From a virus: a stretch of 64,000 nucleotides of DNA. How positions within the stretch are numbered: position 1 is the first letter of the stretch; the number at the start of each line of letters is the position of its first letter. The notes under the pieces are model-generated. The model was not told the origin of the DNA. It searched no databases and saw only the letters and a list, made by a program, of their open reading frames with translations. Position numbers and translations under genes: made by a program. The stretch spans positions 16,847 through 80,846 of IMG/VR virus record IMGVR_UViG_3300044713_000107; one strand, written 5' to 3'. Positions 15,615 through 24,169 of the stretch are shown piece after piece.

Positions 15615-16973
15615 GTGCAGACCGCACCCGACCCGTTCGACGACCTCGTAGACGAGCCCGAGCCCGATCCGATCCTCGACGCCGAGCAGGCTGTCCTCGG
15701 GTCGATGATGCTCGACCGCGACACCATCCCCGACGTCAACGCGATCCTCGCTCCGCGCGACCACTCCCGTCCGGCGCACACCACGATCCACGAGGCCGTC
15801 AATGCCCTGTTCCAGCGCGGCGAGCCGTGTGACCCGATCACCGTCACCCGGGAACTCATGGCCCGTGGCGATCTCGCCCGCGTCGGCGGAGCGTCCTACG
15901 TTCACGGCTGCGTCGAGGCCGTTCCGACGGTCGCGAACGCCGAGTACTACGCCGAGATGATCCACGAGCGCGGCGTGTTCCGGCGCCTGGAGGCCGCGGG
16001 GATCGGCATCGTGCAGCTCGGGCAGCAGCGCCTCGGGAACGCCGTCGAGGCGGTCGACAAGGCGCAGGCCGAGCTGTTCACCATCGCCGAGGAGCGGGCG
16101 AGCGAAGACGTCGTCCCGGTCGGGCAGACGCTCACAATCACGCTGGACGCGATGGAGGAGCGGCAGAACAGCGACCAGGCGAAGATGCCCGGCGTGCCGA
16201 CGGGCTTCACCGATCTGGACACGCTGACTGGTGGCCTCCGCGGCGGCCAGATGATCGTAGTTGCCGCACGGCCAGCCATGGGCAAGTCCACCGTGGCGCT
16301 CGACTTCGCCCGCTCCGCTGCGATCAAGCACGGCATGACGACGGCGTTCTTCTCGCTGGAGATGGGACGTCAGGAGATCGAGGAGCGTCTCATCTCGGCG
16401 CAGTCCCGGGTTGCCCTGCACCACATCCGCCAGGGGACACTCACCGACGACGACTGGACCAGGATCGGCCGCCACACTGGCGAGATCCTGGAAGCGCCGC
16501 TGCTGCTTGACACCTCGACGAACCTGACCGCTATGGACATCCGGGCGAAGTCCCGCCGGTTGGCGCAGAAGCACGACCTGAAGCTCGTGATCGTGGACTA
16601 CCTGCAGCTGATGCAGTCCGGGGGAGCGAAGTCCGAGACGCGGCAGCTCGAAGTCACTGAGATCAGCCGGAACTTGAAGCTGTTGGCCAAGGAGCTCGAC
16701 GTTCCCGTGGTCGCCCTGTCGCAGCTGAATCGTGGTCCGGAGCAGCGCGCCGACAAGCGGCCGATGGTCTCCGACCTCCGTGAGTCGGGCTCCATCGAGC
16801 AGGACGCGGACATGGTCATCCTGTTGCACCGCGAGGACGCCTACGAGAAGGAATCCCCCCGCGCCGGCGAGGCCGACCTCATCGTGGCCAAGCACCGCGG
16901 CGGCCCCACGGCGACGATCACAGTCGCCGCCGCGCTCCACTATTCGCAGTTCGTCGACATGGCGCAGAGCTGA
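15615..16973 (+). CDS. dnaB: Replicative DNA helicase DnaB
   Basis: A 452-residue protein starting at GTG 15615 with AAAGGA upstream. The N-terminal primase-binding domain (AEQAVLGSMMLDRDTI) is followed by the RecA-like motor with Walker A ARPAMGKST (about 218-226), SLEMGRQE, Walker B LVIVDYLQLM and the Arg-finger region near the C-terminus (SDLRESGSIEQDADMV). The length is normal for DnaB. It unwinds the replication fork and is presumably loaded by the upstream initiator-like protein. No intein is present. Confidence 0.95.
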   Translation: MQTAPDPFDDLVDEPEPDPILDAEQAVLGSMMLDRDTIPDVNAILAPRDHSRPAHTTIHEAVNALFQRGEPCDPITVTRELMARGDLARVGGASYVHGCVEAVPTVANAEYYAEMIHERGVFRRLEAAGIGIVQLGQQRLGNAVEAVDKAQAELFTIAEERASEDVVPVGQTLTITLDAMEERQNSDQAKMPGVPTGFTDLDTLTGGLRGGQMIVVAARPAMGKSTVALDFARSAAIKHGMTTAFFSLEMGRQEIEERLISAQSRVALHHIRQGTLTDDDWTRIGRHTGEILEAPLLLDTSTNLTAMDIRAKSRRLAQKHDLKLVIVDYLQLMQSGGAKSETRQLEVTEISRNLKLLAKELDVPVVALSQLNRGPEQRADKRPMVSDLRESGSIEQDADMVILLHREDAYEKESPRAGEADLIVAKHRGGPTATITVAAALHYSQFVDMAQS

Positions 16974-17060
16974 CCCACGCTCACCCGCGCGTCCCGGGTC
17001 TCACTGCACGCACACTGATAGCCAACACCTATCAACCAACCCTCAACGATAGGACCACCG

Positions 17061-18194
17061 ATGAGCGATCTGACGCTGACCGACCTGTTCCCGCCCGAGG
17101 CGCTTGCCGCCGCGATCGACGCTGGGCACGTGACCCGCAAGCAGCACCCGACACTGCCCCTGTCGATCTACACCTACACGCGGGAGTGCCAGTACGGGCA
17201 CATCTGGACCCCCGTCACGATGCAGTGCCGGGGCCTGATCGCTGACGACGCGTCGGGGCGCATCGTGGCCCTGCCGTTCCCGAAGATCTTCGTGACGGGC
17301 ATGCACGGCGTCCACGACTTCGCCCCCGCGCTGCCCGCCGAGCCGTTCGAGATCTTCGAGAAGGCCGACGGCAGCCTCATCATCCTGTTCCACCACGGCG
17401 GGCGCTGGCACGCCGCCTCAAAGGGCTCGTTCATCAGCGAGCAGGCCACCTGGGCGCAGCAGTTGCTCGACGCCTCCGACCTGACCCGCCTTGACCCGCA
17501 GTTCACCTACCTCGCCGAGGCCATCTACCCCGGCAACCGAATCGTCGTTGACTACGGCCAGCGCGAGGCCCTGATGCTCCTCGCCGCGTACCGGCCAGCG
17601 GACGGCACCGAGGAGCTCCTGTCGACGGTCGCGGCGCACTGGGAGCCGATAGGCCCGGTCGTGCGCTCCTGGGGTCTGTCGTCGGACATCGCGGTGCTGG
17701 AGAAGCTCGCTGCGGAGTCGACCACCGTCGACGGCCAGGAGGTCGGCGGCGTGGACGAGGAGGGCTACGTCATCCGCTTCCAGTCCGGGCTGCGCGCCAA
17801 GGTGAAGCTTGCCGCCTACCTCAAGCTGCACAAGCTGTTCACTGGCACGAACGAGCGCACCATCTGGGAAGTCCTCGCGTCCGGCCAGGACCCGGCCGTC
17901 CTCTTCGACCAGGTCCCCGACGAGTTCGCCGACTGGGCCCGCCAGATCGCGGACGGGCTGCACGAGCAGCACCGGCAGCTCCTCGCCGAGGCCACCGCGG
18001 ACTATGCGGAGGTACTCGCCCAGCTCCCTGCCGGTTGCGACCGCAAGTCGTTCGCGCTCCTGGCCAAGGAGACCCGGCACCGCTCCGCGCTCTTCCTGCT
18101 CGTGGACGGCCGCGTCGACGCGGCGAGCGCCTGGGCGTGGAAGCAGCTCAAGCCCCGCGGCGACAAGCCGTTCAAGACCGACGAGGAAGGCTGA
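17061..18194 (+). CDS. T4 Rnl1-type RNA ligase
   Basis: A 377-residue protein starting at ATG 17061. The nucleotidyltransferase core has motif I EKADGSL with Lys101 (T4 Rnl1 uses Lys99), a TYLAEAIYPGNRIVVDYG motif III region, EGYVIRF motif IV and KVK motif V. A helical C-terminal domain follows, and the length matches Rnl1. Rnl1 seals tRNAs cut in the anticodon loop by host anticodon nucleases, using ends healed by Pnkp, which is encoded immediately downstream. The pair forms an RNA-repair cassette. Confidence 0.9.
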   Translation: MSDLTLTDLFPPEALAAAIDAGHVTRKQHPTLPLSIYTYTRECQYGHIWTPVTMQCRGLIADDASGRIVALPFPKIFVTGMHGVHDFAPALPAEPFEIFEKADGSLIILFHHGGRWHAASKGSFISEQATWAQQLLDASDLTRLDPQFTYLAEAIYPGNRIVVDYGQREALMLLAAYRPADGTEELLSTVAAHWEPIGPVVRSWGLSSDIAVLEKLAAESTTVDGQEVGGVDEEGYVIRFQSGLRAKVKLAAYLKLHKLFTGTNERTIWEVLASGQDPAVLFDQVPDEFADWARQIADGLHEQHRQLLAEATADYAEVLAQLPAGCDRKSFALLAKETRHRSALFLLVDGRVDAASAWAWKQLKPRGDKPFKTDEEG

Positions 18195-18196
18195 CC

Positions 18197-19114
18197 ATGC
18201 CCACCATCCACTTCACTACCGGCCTGCCGGCCAGCGGCAAGACCACGTACGCCATGGAGCTGTTGCGCCAGTCGAACGGCTCGATGCGCAGGGTCAACCT
18301 CGACGACATCCGCGCGATGCTCGACCAGGCCGGCGACACCAAGGTCTGGACGCACCGGCACGAGGCGACCGCGCAGGCCGTCCAGGAGGCCGCTGTGCGT
18401 GCGGCGGTGAAGGACGGCTTCGACGTGGTCGTCGACAACACCCATCTGACGCCGCGGATGCCGGGCCGGCTCAAGCAGGTGCTCGGCGAGTTCGACGAGC
18501 TGACGTTCGTGGTCCACGACTTCACGGACGTCCCGCTTGCCGAGTGCCTGATCCGTGACGCGAAGCGGGAGAAGCCGGTGGGGGAGGAGGCGATCCGACG
18601 GCTCCACTCCCGGCACGTCTCGGCGACGAAGGGCGGATGGCGGCTCACCCCAGAGTGGCTCGCCGACCGAGTCCCCGTGCACCCGTACGAGCCAGATGCG
18701 TCGCTGCCTGCGGCGGTCATGTGCGACATCGACGGCACCCTCGCACTCCACACCGACCGCGGCCCTTACGACTTCGACCGCTGCATGAGCGACGGGCTGA
18801 ACCTGCCGGTGTTCGAGGCCCTGACGATGTACCGGAACTCTGGGCACGCGATCGTGCTGCTGTCCGGGCGGCAGGAGGAGTATCGGCGGCACACGGAGCA
18901 GTGGCTTGCCGAGTTCAAGGTGCCGTACGACGAGCTGTGGATGCGCGGAGTCGGCGATCGGCGCCGGGACGACATCGTCAAGGCCGAGCTGTTCGACGCG
19001 CACGTCCGGGACCGGTTCAACGTCCGGGTGAGCCTCGACGACCGTGACCGTGTCGTGCGCCTGTGGCGCCGGCTGGGCTTGCCGACGTGGCAGGTCAACT
19101 ACGGCGACTTCTGA
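18197..19114 (+). CDS. pnkp: Polynucleotide 5'-kinase/3'-phosphatase (T4 Pnkp type)
   Basis: A 305-residue protein starting at ATG 18197, two bases after the ligase stop. The kinase domain has the P-loop GLPASGKTT (about 9-17) and VNLDDIR. The HAD phosphatase domain has DIDGT (177-181) as nucleophile, LLSGRQEEYR and a C-terminal SLDDRDRV acidic motif. The order and length match T4 Pnkp. It heals 2',3'-cyclic phosphate and 5'-OH ends so the adjacent Rnl1-like ligase can seal them, restoring tRNAs cleaved by host defence. Confidence 0.93.
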   Translation: MPTIHFTTGLPASGKTTYAMELLRQSNGSMRRVNLDDIRAMLDQAGDTKVWTHRHEATAQAVQEAAVRAAVKDGFDVVVDNTHLTPRMPGRLKQVLGEFDELTFVVHDFTDVPLAECLIRDAKREKPVGEEAIRRLHSRHVSATKGGWRLTPEWLADRVPVHPYEPDASLPAAVMCDIDGTLALHTDRGPYDFDRCMSDGLNLPVFEALTMYRNSGHAIVLLSGRQEEYRRHTEQWLAEFKVPYDELWMRGVGDRRRDDIVKAELFDAHVRDRFNVRVSLDDRDRVVRLWRRLGLPTWQVNYGDF

Positions 19115-19120
19115 GACGGA

Positions 19121-19152
19121 CACCGACCCCGGTCTAGCTGTCGGGGTCGGTG
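19121..19152. terminator. 11-bp hairpin at convergent gene ends
   Basis: CACCGACCCCG at 19121-19131 pairs with CGGGGTCGGTG at 19142-19152. It overlaps the last codons of the minus-strand ribbon-helix-helix gene and follows pnkp, so it probably serves both directions. Confidence 0.65.
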
Positions 19153-19340
19153 GTCTTGCCGCGGCGCTTCTTCGTGACGAGGTCGTGGAGTGCTTCGACG
19201 ACGAGGTCTGAGTGCTTGCGGCCTTCGTCTTCCGCGATCTGCTCGACCTCGGTCCAGAGTGCGGCCGGCGGTCGGAAGGACTTGACCGGCGTTTGGCCGG
19301 TCTTGGGCCTGCCGGGGCTCTTGGGCGGGGTTCCTGTCAT
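19134..19340 (-). CDS. Ribbon-helix-helix (CopG/Arc-like) DNA-binding protein
   Basis: A 68-residue protein. After a basic leader, TPVKSFRPPAALWTEVEQIAEDEGRKHSDLVVEALHDLV fits an RHH fold: a beta strand then two helices. The start is ATG 19340. It is divergent from the 19442 operon and probably represses it. No toxin partner is adjacent, so an antitoxin role is less likely. Confidence 0.7.
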   Translation of the reverse strand: MTGTPPKSPGRPKTGQTPVKSFRPPAALWTEVEQIAEDEGRKHSDLVVEALHDLVTKKRRGKTTDPDS

Positions 19341-19441
19341 ACAGAAAAGGATAGCTGTCTGGGCCTATGGGTTGACAAGGGTCTGCGACGGGTCCATTCT
19401 TGTATTACGGAAAAGGGAATGGACCAGCCAAGGAGCCCGCC
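19341..19441 (+). promoter_or_regulatory. Divergent promoter region with repeated ACRGAAAAGG
   Basis: A sigma-70-like promoter for the plus operon has TTGACA at 19372-19377, a 17-base spacer, and CATTCT at 19395-19400. ACAGAAAAGG at 19341-19350 and ACGGAAAAGG at 19407-19416 are direct repeats, one before each gene, and are likely operator half sites for the RHH protein. Confidence 0.6.
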
Positions 19442-19618
19442 ATGGCCACCGAGCAGCAGATCGCCGAGGCCCGCCAGGCCCTCGCCAACGCTGACCGCAC
19501 CGAGCTCATCTACGGCGTCGACAGCGAACCCGCCCAAGACGTGCGACGCGCCGCCGACAAGCTCGCACTCCACGCCCTCATCGCCGGCGCCACACCGGAG
19601 CAGCTCGGCCAGCACTGA
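19442..19618 (+). CDS. Small helical protein
   Basis: A 58-residue protein starting at ATG 19442 with AAGGAG upstream and a good promoter before it. It is Ala-rich and helical (EQQIAEARQALANAD, ADKLALHALIAGATPEQL). No family is recognised. It is the first gene of the rightward early operon. Confidence 0.6.
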   Translation: MATEQQIAEARQALANADRTELIYGVDSEPAQDVRRAADKLALHALIAGATPEQLGQH

Positions 19619-19667
19619 ACGCACCTGCTCATCGTCCGCAACGAGATCGAAGCCTGAGGAGGCCGCC

Positions 19668-19964
19668 GTGAGTAACGTGGTCCGGCTCGGCCGAAGCCCG
19701 TCCGAGCCTCGTCGTGGCCGTCAGTGCGTGTGTGGCGCGTTCTGGCGGCCGGGATTCGCATCCGATCCGGCATGGCTGCTCACCGCTGACCCGGAGTTGA
19801 GTTTCTTCGTGGGCGTGCTGTCGTGCCACTGCTGCGGGCGCAAGAAGTTGGACGTGATCCGGGAGCAGGCCGAAGCCGCCCGCGCCGCGAAGCCCTCGGT
19901 GATCGTCGTGGAGCGGGAGGAGCGCGAGCCGGCCCCGGTGATCGAGCTCCGATCCCGCGAATGA
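19668..19964 (+). CDS. Putative zinc-binding protein
   Basis: A 98-residue protein starting at GTG 19668 behind GAGGAGG. It has QCVCGAF and SCHCCGRKK cysteine clusters about 40 residues apart, then a charged helical tail. Function is unknown. Confidence 0.6.
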   Translation: MSNVVRLGRSPSEPRRGRQCVCGAFWRPGFASDPAWLLTADPELSFFVGVLSCHCCGRKKLDVIREQAEAARAAKPSVIVVEREEREPAPVIELRSRE

Positions 19965-20094
19965 GCAGCCCGCCACGCCTGTTGGCCTGCGGTGTTAAGG
20001 CCAGCGGATGTTGCCGTTCGGCTGATGTCGATCACCAGATCACGAGAAGATATACCTACTCAGAACCCCACAATTGCCGTGAAAGGTAACCCTC

Positions 20095-20559
20095 ATGGGA
20101 ATGAGCGCTGATGGCCTCCTCGTCTACGGCTACGACCTTGGCGGCAGCGAGGAGTGGAAGATTCGCGAGACCGGCGAGTACGGCGAACCGAACCTGCCCT
20201 GGTATGGCGACGAGGACGACTTCGGGACCGTGGCCATGCGCCGGCTCCGCGCCGAGGTCGCTGGGTTCACGGAGACCTGGGAGACCCGCACCGGCGACGG
20301 CTACCACACGCGGGAGCGAGAGGCCGACAAGAGCCTGGGCGTGGACCTGGAGTTCTACTGCTCGCACGACTACCCGATGCACATCCTTGGCGCCGCGAAG
20401 ATCTGCGTCGATCAGGGCTACACGCACCTGCTCGACTTCGACGACCTTCGGCAGCGCCAGGAAGGCTGCGACGAGAAGCTGCAGCGGGCGATCACTGCAC
20501 TCGGCGTCACGCCGCTGCAGGACCGGCCGGGCTGGCTCCTCGCCTCGATCTACGGCTGA
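20095..20559 (+). CDS. Conserved phage-type protein of unknown function
   Basis: A 154-residue acidic protein starting at ATG 20095 (MGMSADGLLVYGYDLGGSEEW), behind AAAGG. Its N-terminal segment resembles small proteins found repeatedly in Streptomyces phages, but no function is known. It has a central YHTREREADKSLGVDLEFYCSHDYPMHILG region. The preceding 130 bases show no gene, only a possible -10 TATACC at 20051-20056. Confidence 0.6.
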   Translation: MGMSADGLLVYGYDLGGSEEWKIRETGEYGEPNLPWYGDEDDFGTVAMRRLRAEVAGFTETWETRTGDGYHTREREADKSLGVDLEFYCSHDYPMHILGAAKICVDQGYTHLLDFDDLRQRQEGCDEKLQRAITALGVTPLQDRPGWLLASIYG

Positions 20560-20605
20560 CCCGAGCACCCTCGCCTGACTCCCGACCCTCGAAACGGAGC
20601 ACCCC

Positions 20606-21040
20606 GTGACCAACGTCCGCGCCCTCACAGTCAAGCAGCCCTGGGCGTCGCTGATCGCCATGGGCATCAAGGACATCGAGAACCGCACCTGGGTCCCCGC
20701 CCAGTTCCACGGCCCCATCCTCATCCACGCCGGCGCCAGCCCGGACAAGCAGGCCATGCAGCGGGCCCAGGTCACCGGATCGCTCGGCGGCACCCGCCTG
20801 GACGAACTGCCCGCGTCCGCGATCATCGCGGTGGTCGGGACCGTTCGCGCGCACCGGGACAGCATCGGTGGCCACTGTGAGCCGTGGGGTCTCGACGACT
20901 GCTGGCACTGGGTCCTGTCCGACGTCCGCCAGCTCCCTCGGCCCATCCCCGCCACGGGCAGGCTCGGCCTGTGGAAGCCCGACGCCGACCTGCTCGCCGC
21001 CGTCGAAGCCCAGTACACCGACATGGAGGTGGCGTGGTGA
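20606..21040 (+). CDS. ASCH-domain protein
   Basis: A 144-residue protein starting at GTG 20606. ALTVKQPWASLIAMGIKDIENRTWVPAQFHGPILIHAGA is the hallmark of the ASCH (ASC-1 homology) PUA-like beta barrel. These domains bind RNA or modified nucleosides, and some hydrolyse acetylcytidine or act as RNases. It overlaps the next gene by GTGA. A role in RNA metabolism would match the nearby RNA ligases, but that is inference. Confidence 0.85.
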   Translation: MTNVRALTVKQPWASLIAMGIKDIENRTWVPAQFHGPILIHAGASPDKQAMQRAQVTGSLGGTRLDELPASAIIAVVGTVRAHRDSIGGHCEPWGLDDCWHWVLSDVRQLPRPIPATGRLGLWKPDADLLAAVEAQYTDMEVAW

Positions 21041-21813
21041 TCCGCATCGACCCAGCGAACACCCGCTGGTACCCACGCCAGCACACCCGCAAAGGCCACA
21101 TCGACGAACCGACCTGGGCCGCCTCCACCTGGCAGTCCTCGCACCCGGCCCGGCGCGTCGAAGACCGCGAGCACGAACGGCAACGCCGCGAAGCGAACCC
21201 CGTTCTCACCCCCGGCATGCTCGTCATCTTCCACCGGAAACCGTGCCGCATCGTCGAGATCCGCGAGCACGCCGCAGACCTGTGGCCCGAGCAGTACGAG
21301 CGTGGCCTCGCCGAAGCCCAGCGCGCCTGGGACCGCGACCCCCGGTTCGGCGACCGCCCAGAGCGGGCCACCTGGCGGAAGCGACCCATCGACATCGCCC
21401 TCGTCGCCGACGAGCCCGGCGCCAGCGAGCAGCACTGGTGCGTGCCCGCGAACCGTGACTGGGACGTGCTGCCCGAGCACTACATGATCTGCCGCCAGTG
21501 CGGGCAGCTCCCGCCGTGCGACGACGAGTTGGCCGAGCATGTCATCCAGCACGCCGTCGGCCAGGCCGAGCACCTGATGTCGATCCAGCGCGGCTGCTGC
21601 CTTGGTTGCGGGGAGCCGATCACGCACCGCATGAAGGCGACCCGCTTCCCCGGCCCGAACCTGTGGCGCCCTGACTTGGGCGACGGCTCGGCGGTGTTCC
21701 ATGCCCGGCAGGGCTGCGACAGCTTCACGTACCGGTATCGGGAGCAGTGGGAGGCCGCACGGAAGGCCGAGCAGCCGGCCGGGCAGTTGACGCTGGACGA
21801 GGGGAGCGCCTGA
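21037..21813 (+). CDS. Zinc-finger protein of unknown function
   Basis: A 258-residue protein starting at GTG 21037 in a GTGA overlap. The C-terminal half has ICRQCGQLPPCDDE and GCCLGCGEPITHRMK cysteine motifs. The N-terminal half (LTPGMLVIFHRKPCRIVEIREH) looks like a small beta barrel. It is typical of actinophage early genes. Confidence 0.6.
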   Translation: MIRIDPANTRWYPRQHTRKGHIDEPTWAASTWQSSHPARRVEDREHERQRREANPVLTPGMLVIFHRKPCRIVEIREHAADLWPEQYERGLAEAQRAWDRDPRFGDRPERATWRKRPIDIALVADEPGASEQHWCVPANRDWDVLPEHYMICRQCGQLPPCDDELAEHVIQHAVGQAEHLMSIQRGCCLGCGEPITHRMKATRFPGPNLWRPDLGDGSAVFHARQGCDSFTYRYREQWEAARKAEQPAGQLTLDEGSA

Positions 21814-21986
21814 TGGCCCGTCCGGAGCCTGCCCGCATGAACTGCCCGCGCTGCGGCGAGGAACTGCTGCTGCCGATCACCGTCTGGGGCGACACCGACA
21901 GTCCCAAGCCGCTGTTCCACGTCGCCATCAGCACCGAGCCCGTCGAACGGCACGTCGCCCGCTGCGGCGACGACCCGACTGCCTGA
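21813..21986 (+). CDS. Small zinc-ribbon protein
   Basis: A 57-residue protein, TGATG-coupled to the previous gene. It has NCPRCGEELLL and HVARCGDD, a degenerate four-ligand ribbon. No function is known. Confidence 0.55.
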   Translation: MARPEPARMNCPRCGEELLLPITVWGDTDSPKPLFHVAISTEPVERHVARCGDDPTA

Positions 21987-22034
21987 CCCGTCCGCCTGGT
22001 TGCGGCCAGGCAGCCACCACGAAGGAGACCCGCC

Positions 22035-22619
22035 GTGAAGAAGATCCCCACCGTGTTCCTGCGTGACCCTGATGACCGTGCCCACGTCCTGCCTGAGGTC
22101 AACCCCGACTGTCAGTGGGTTCTCGACGGCGAAGGGCGCGCGACCCGCAAGTACGACGGCACCTGCACCTTGTTGGACGAGCTCGGCAAGTGGTGGGCCC
22201 GGCGCGAGGTCAAGCCTGGGAAGCCGCTGCCCGCCGACTACTGGCTCATCGAGGGCGACGAGGTCACCGGGAAGCTGTTCGGCTGGGAGCCGATCGGCCA
22301 GTCCGCGTTCGCCAGGTTCCACGCCGAAGCCCTCGACAACCACCGCGGCACCAACAACGGGATCTACACGCCGCGCCCCGGCACCTACGAGCTGATCGGG
22401 CCGAAGGTCAACGGGAACCCGGAGCGGGAGCAGCGGCACTGGCTGATCGAGCACGCCAAGGCGGAGCGCATCCGCCAGCTCGACGAGCTGACCTTCGACG
22501 GCATCCGCGAGGTGGTGCTCGCCCTGGCCGAGGCCGACGGCTGCGAGGGCATCGTCTGGCACCACCCCGACGGCCGCATGGCGAAGATCAAGGCACGCGA
22601 CTTCAAGGCCGGTGCGTGA
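22035..22619 (+). CDS. Compact nucleotidyl-transferring ligase (RNA ligase-like)
   Basis: A 194-residue protein starting at GTG 22035 with GAAGGAGA upstream. Motif I is RKYDGTC with Lys39; motif III-like GTYELIGPKVNG; motif IV CEGIVWHH (from about Glu171); motif V KIK (184-186). It is a bare adenylyltransferase domain with no N- or C-terminal extension, closest in style to small RNA ligases annotated in actinophages. With the Rnl1/Pnkp pair it gives the element two distinct ligases. RNA rather than DNA substrate is inferred. Confidence 0.75.
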   Translation: MKKIPTVFLRDPDDRAHVLPEVNPDCQWVLDGEGRATRKYDGTCTLLDELGKWWARREVKPGKPLPADYWLIEGDEVTGKLFGWEPIGQSAFARFHAEALDNHRGTNNGIYTPRPGTYELIGPKVNGNPEREQRHWLIEHAKAERIRQLDELTFDGIREVVLALAEADGCEGIVWHHPDGRMAKIKARDFKAGA

Positions 22620-22903
22620 TGCCCAAGCTGATCCGCCAGCTCCTCGACGGTGTCACCCACTCCGGCCCGTCGTACAACCCGCCTGTGTTGCCGCGTCGTG
22701 GTGACGCCGTCGAGGCGTGGCTCAAGCAGCAGCGGGACGGCGCCGCCGACTACCCCGAGGCGTACCAGGCCACCGACGGCCTGCTGGACCTGTACCGCCT
22801 CCACGCCGACACGGGTACGCCGCTGCACGAGCACGTCTGCGAAGGCGGCAACCGCGACGACTGCGCCGGCTGCTACGACGCACAGAACGGAGCGACCGCG
22901 TGA
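22619..22903 (+). CDS. Hypothetical early protein
   Basis: A 94-residue protein, TGATG-coupled to the ligase. The first half is helical; the last 25 residues hold HVCEGGNRDDCAGCYD, possibly metal binding. No family is recognised. It may assist the ligase, by coupling only. Confidence 0.5.
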   Translation: MPKLIRQLLDGVTHSGPSYNPPVLPRRGDAVEAWLKQQRDGAADYPEAYQATDGLLDLYRLHADTGTPLHEHVCEGGNRDDCAGCYDAQNGATA

Positions 22904-23364
22904 CCGCCCAAACCATCGTCGATCTCCGCCGCGAGCTGGAGAAGGCCCGCATCACCCTCATCGCCGCCCAGTCCCATCTCGCCGCGCACGCGGAAGCGAA
23001 CGCCGCCCTGCACTGCGCCGCGACGGTGATGTACTCGCCGCTGCACGCCCAAGTCACCGCCGCCATCGCACAGATCGAACACGCCCTCACGCGCACCGAG
23101 CAGGCGTACATCGACGCCAGCCGCACCCCGCAGCGCGACCGCGACATGGAGCAGCTCGGCGCGATCCTCCTCGACCTCGACCGGTGCACCCACGGCCGCC
23201 ACTCTCTCGACCCGTGCGGTGACTGTGGCGGGAAATCGCGCGGTAACCCGTATCTCCGTCCTGGTGAGGGGATCGGCTACACGGTGCATGGGCAGTCGAT
23301 CGTCATACCCGAGGCGGCTGACCGGCACAACCCGAAGGCATGGAAGGTAGGCCCCAATGACTGA
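22900..23364 (+). CDS. Helical protein with CxxC motif
   Basis: A 154-residue protein starting at GTG 22900 (GTGA overlap). Residues 1-90 are a long helical hairpin (IVDLRRELEKARITLIAAQSH). The end has CTHGRHSLDPCGDCGGK, a small zinc-binding segment. Function is unknown. Confidence 0.55.
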   Translation: MTAQTIVDLRRELEKARITLIAAQSHLAAHAEANAALHCAATVMYSPLHAQVTAAIAQIEHALTRTEQAYIDASRTPQRDRDMEQLGAILLDLDRCTHGRHSLDPCGDCGGKSRGNPYLRPGEGIGYTVHGQSIVIPEAADRHNPKAWKVGPND

Positions 23365-23560
23365 CCAGGAGTTCGGCCGCCCGTTCAACCTGACCACCGC
23401 TGAGGGCTCGCGCTTCCACGGCGTTGAGTTCCCGTCCGGGCACGTCGTCCTCGCGAACGAGGGCGGCCTCGTGACCGCCTACATGTCCCTGGCTGTGATG
23501 CTCAACTTCCCGGACATGGCCGACGCCACCATCGAACGGCCTGCGGCGGGGGAGGGCTGA
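23357..23560 (+). CDS. Small beta-rich protein
   Basis: A 67-residue protein overlapping its neighbours at both ends. It contains GVEFPSGHVVLANEGGLVTAYMSL. No family is recognised; overlap at both ends argues that it is translated. Confidence 0.55.
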   Translation: MTDQEFGRPFNLTTAEGSRFHGVEFPSGHVVLANEGGLVTAYMSLAVMLNFPDMADATIERPAAGEG

Positions 23561-23901
23561 TGGGCATCGACGAACTCGCGGCCCTGGTGCGCGCGGGCCT
23601 GGATGCCGACGAGCAGCCCGCTAAGGGACTCCTCGGTGCCGCGCGGTTCCTGGACCGCACACCGGACTTCTACGGCGCTGGTGGGCCCGCTGCTGAGGCG
23701 TTGTGGCGACGCTTCAGCGAGGCCCGTGTGTTGGCGGAGGTGGCGTCGAAGCGGGAGTTGGTTGCCAGGCTGCTCCGCGAGAAGCACCACGCCGACTGCG
23801 TGTCCAGCATCGACGTCTGGTGTGACTGCGGCCGGGACGCCCGCGTGCTCGCCGTACTCCAACTCCTCGCCACCCCCTACCAGGAGGTCGAACGTGGCTG
23901 A
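23560..23901 (+). CDS. DUF6221-like protein
   Basis: A 113-residue protein from ATG 23560. It has KRELVARLLREKHHADC and CDCGRDARVLAVLQLLATPYQE, resembling the DUF6221 family of short actinobacterial proteins of unknown function (a terminal LALPYaD-like motif). It is part of the overlapping early operon. Confidence 0.6.
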   Translation: MGIDELAALVRAGLDADEQPAKGLLGAARFLDRTPDFYGAGGPAAEALWRRFSEARVLAEVASKRELVARLLREKHHADCVSSIDVWCDCGRDARVLAVLQLLATPYQEVERG

Positions 23902-24169
23902 TCCTGGACAGCGTCTCTACGAAGCCCTCCGCATCGGACACGCCGGCTGGGCGGTCCTCGACAGCGACCTCCGCGAATACTGGGCCAGCATCGAGTCCAC
24001 TGCGCGCCGACAGGCAGCCGAAGACCTTCGCGCCTGGGGCGAGGAAGGGCATCTGCGCCGGGCCGTGGACCAGTACGGTGCTCCCCTTCACCAGTCGCCG
24101 TTCTACATGTACGAGGACGCCGATCGGGCCGCCGACTGGATCGACCTCGACAAGCAGGAGACACCGTGA
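23894..24169 (+). CDS. Hypothetical early protein
   Basis: A 91-residue acidic protein starting at GTG 23894 and overlapping the previous gene by eight bases. It has a helical stretch with a Trp-rich N-terminus. No family is recognised. Confidence 0.5.
   Translation: MADPGQRLYEALRIGHAGWAVLDSDLREYWASIESTARRQAAEDLRAWGEEGHLRRAVDQYGAPLHQSPFYMYEDADRAADWIDLDKQETP

Noticed and set aside
15534-16940. A 468-codon minus-strand open frame
   Set aside because: It is the antisense of dnaB, and its translation has no family features.
19134-19618. A toxin-antitoxin pair
   Set aside because: The ribbon-helix-helix gene is divergent from, not coupled to, its neighbour, and the 58-residue neighbour has no toxin-like features.
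20056-21702. A 548-codon minus-strand open frame
   Set aside because: It lies opposite four coupled plus-strand genes with ribosome-binding sites and recognisable ASCH and zinc motifs. High GC in the third codon position leaves long open antisense frames.
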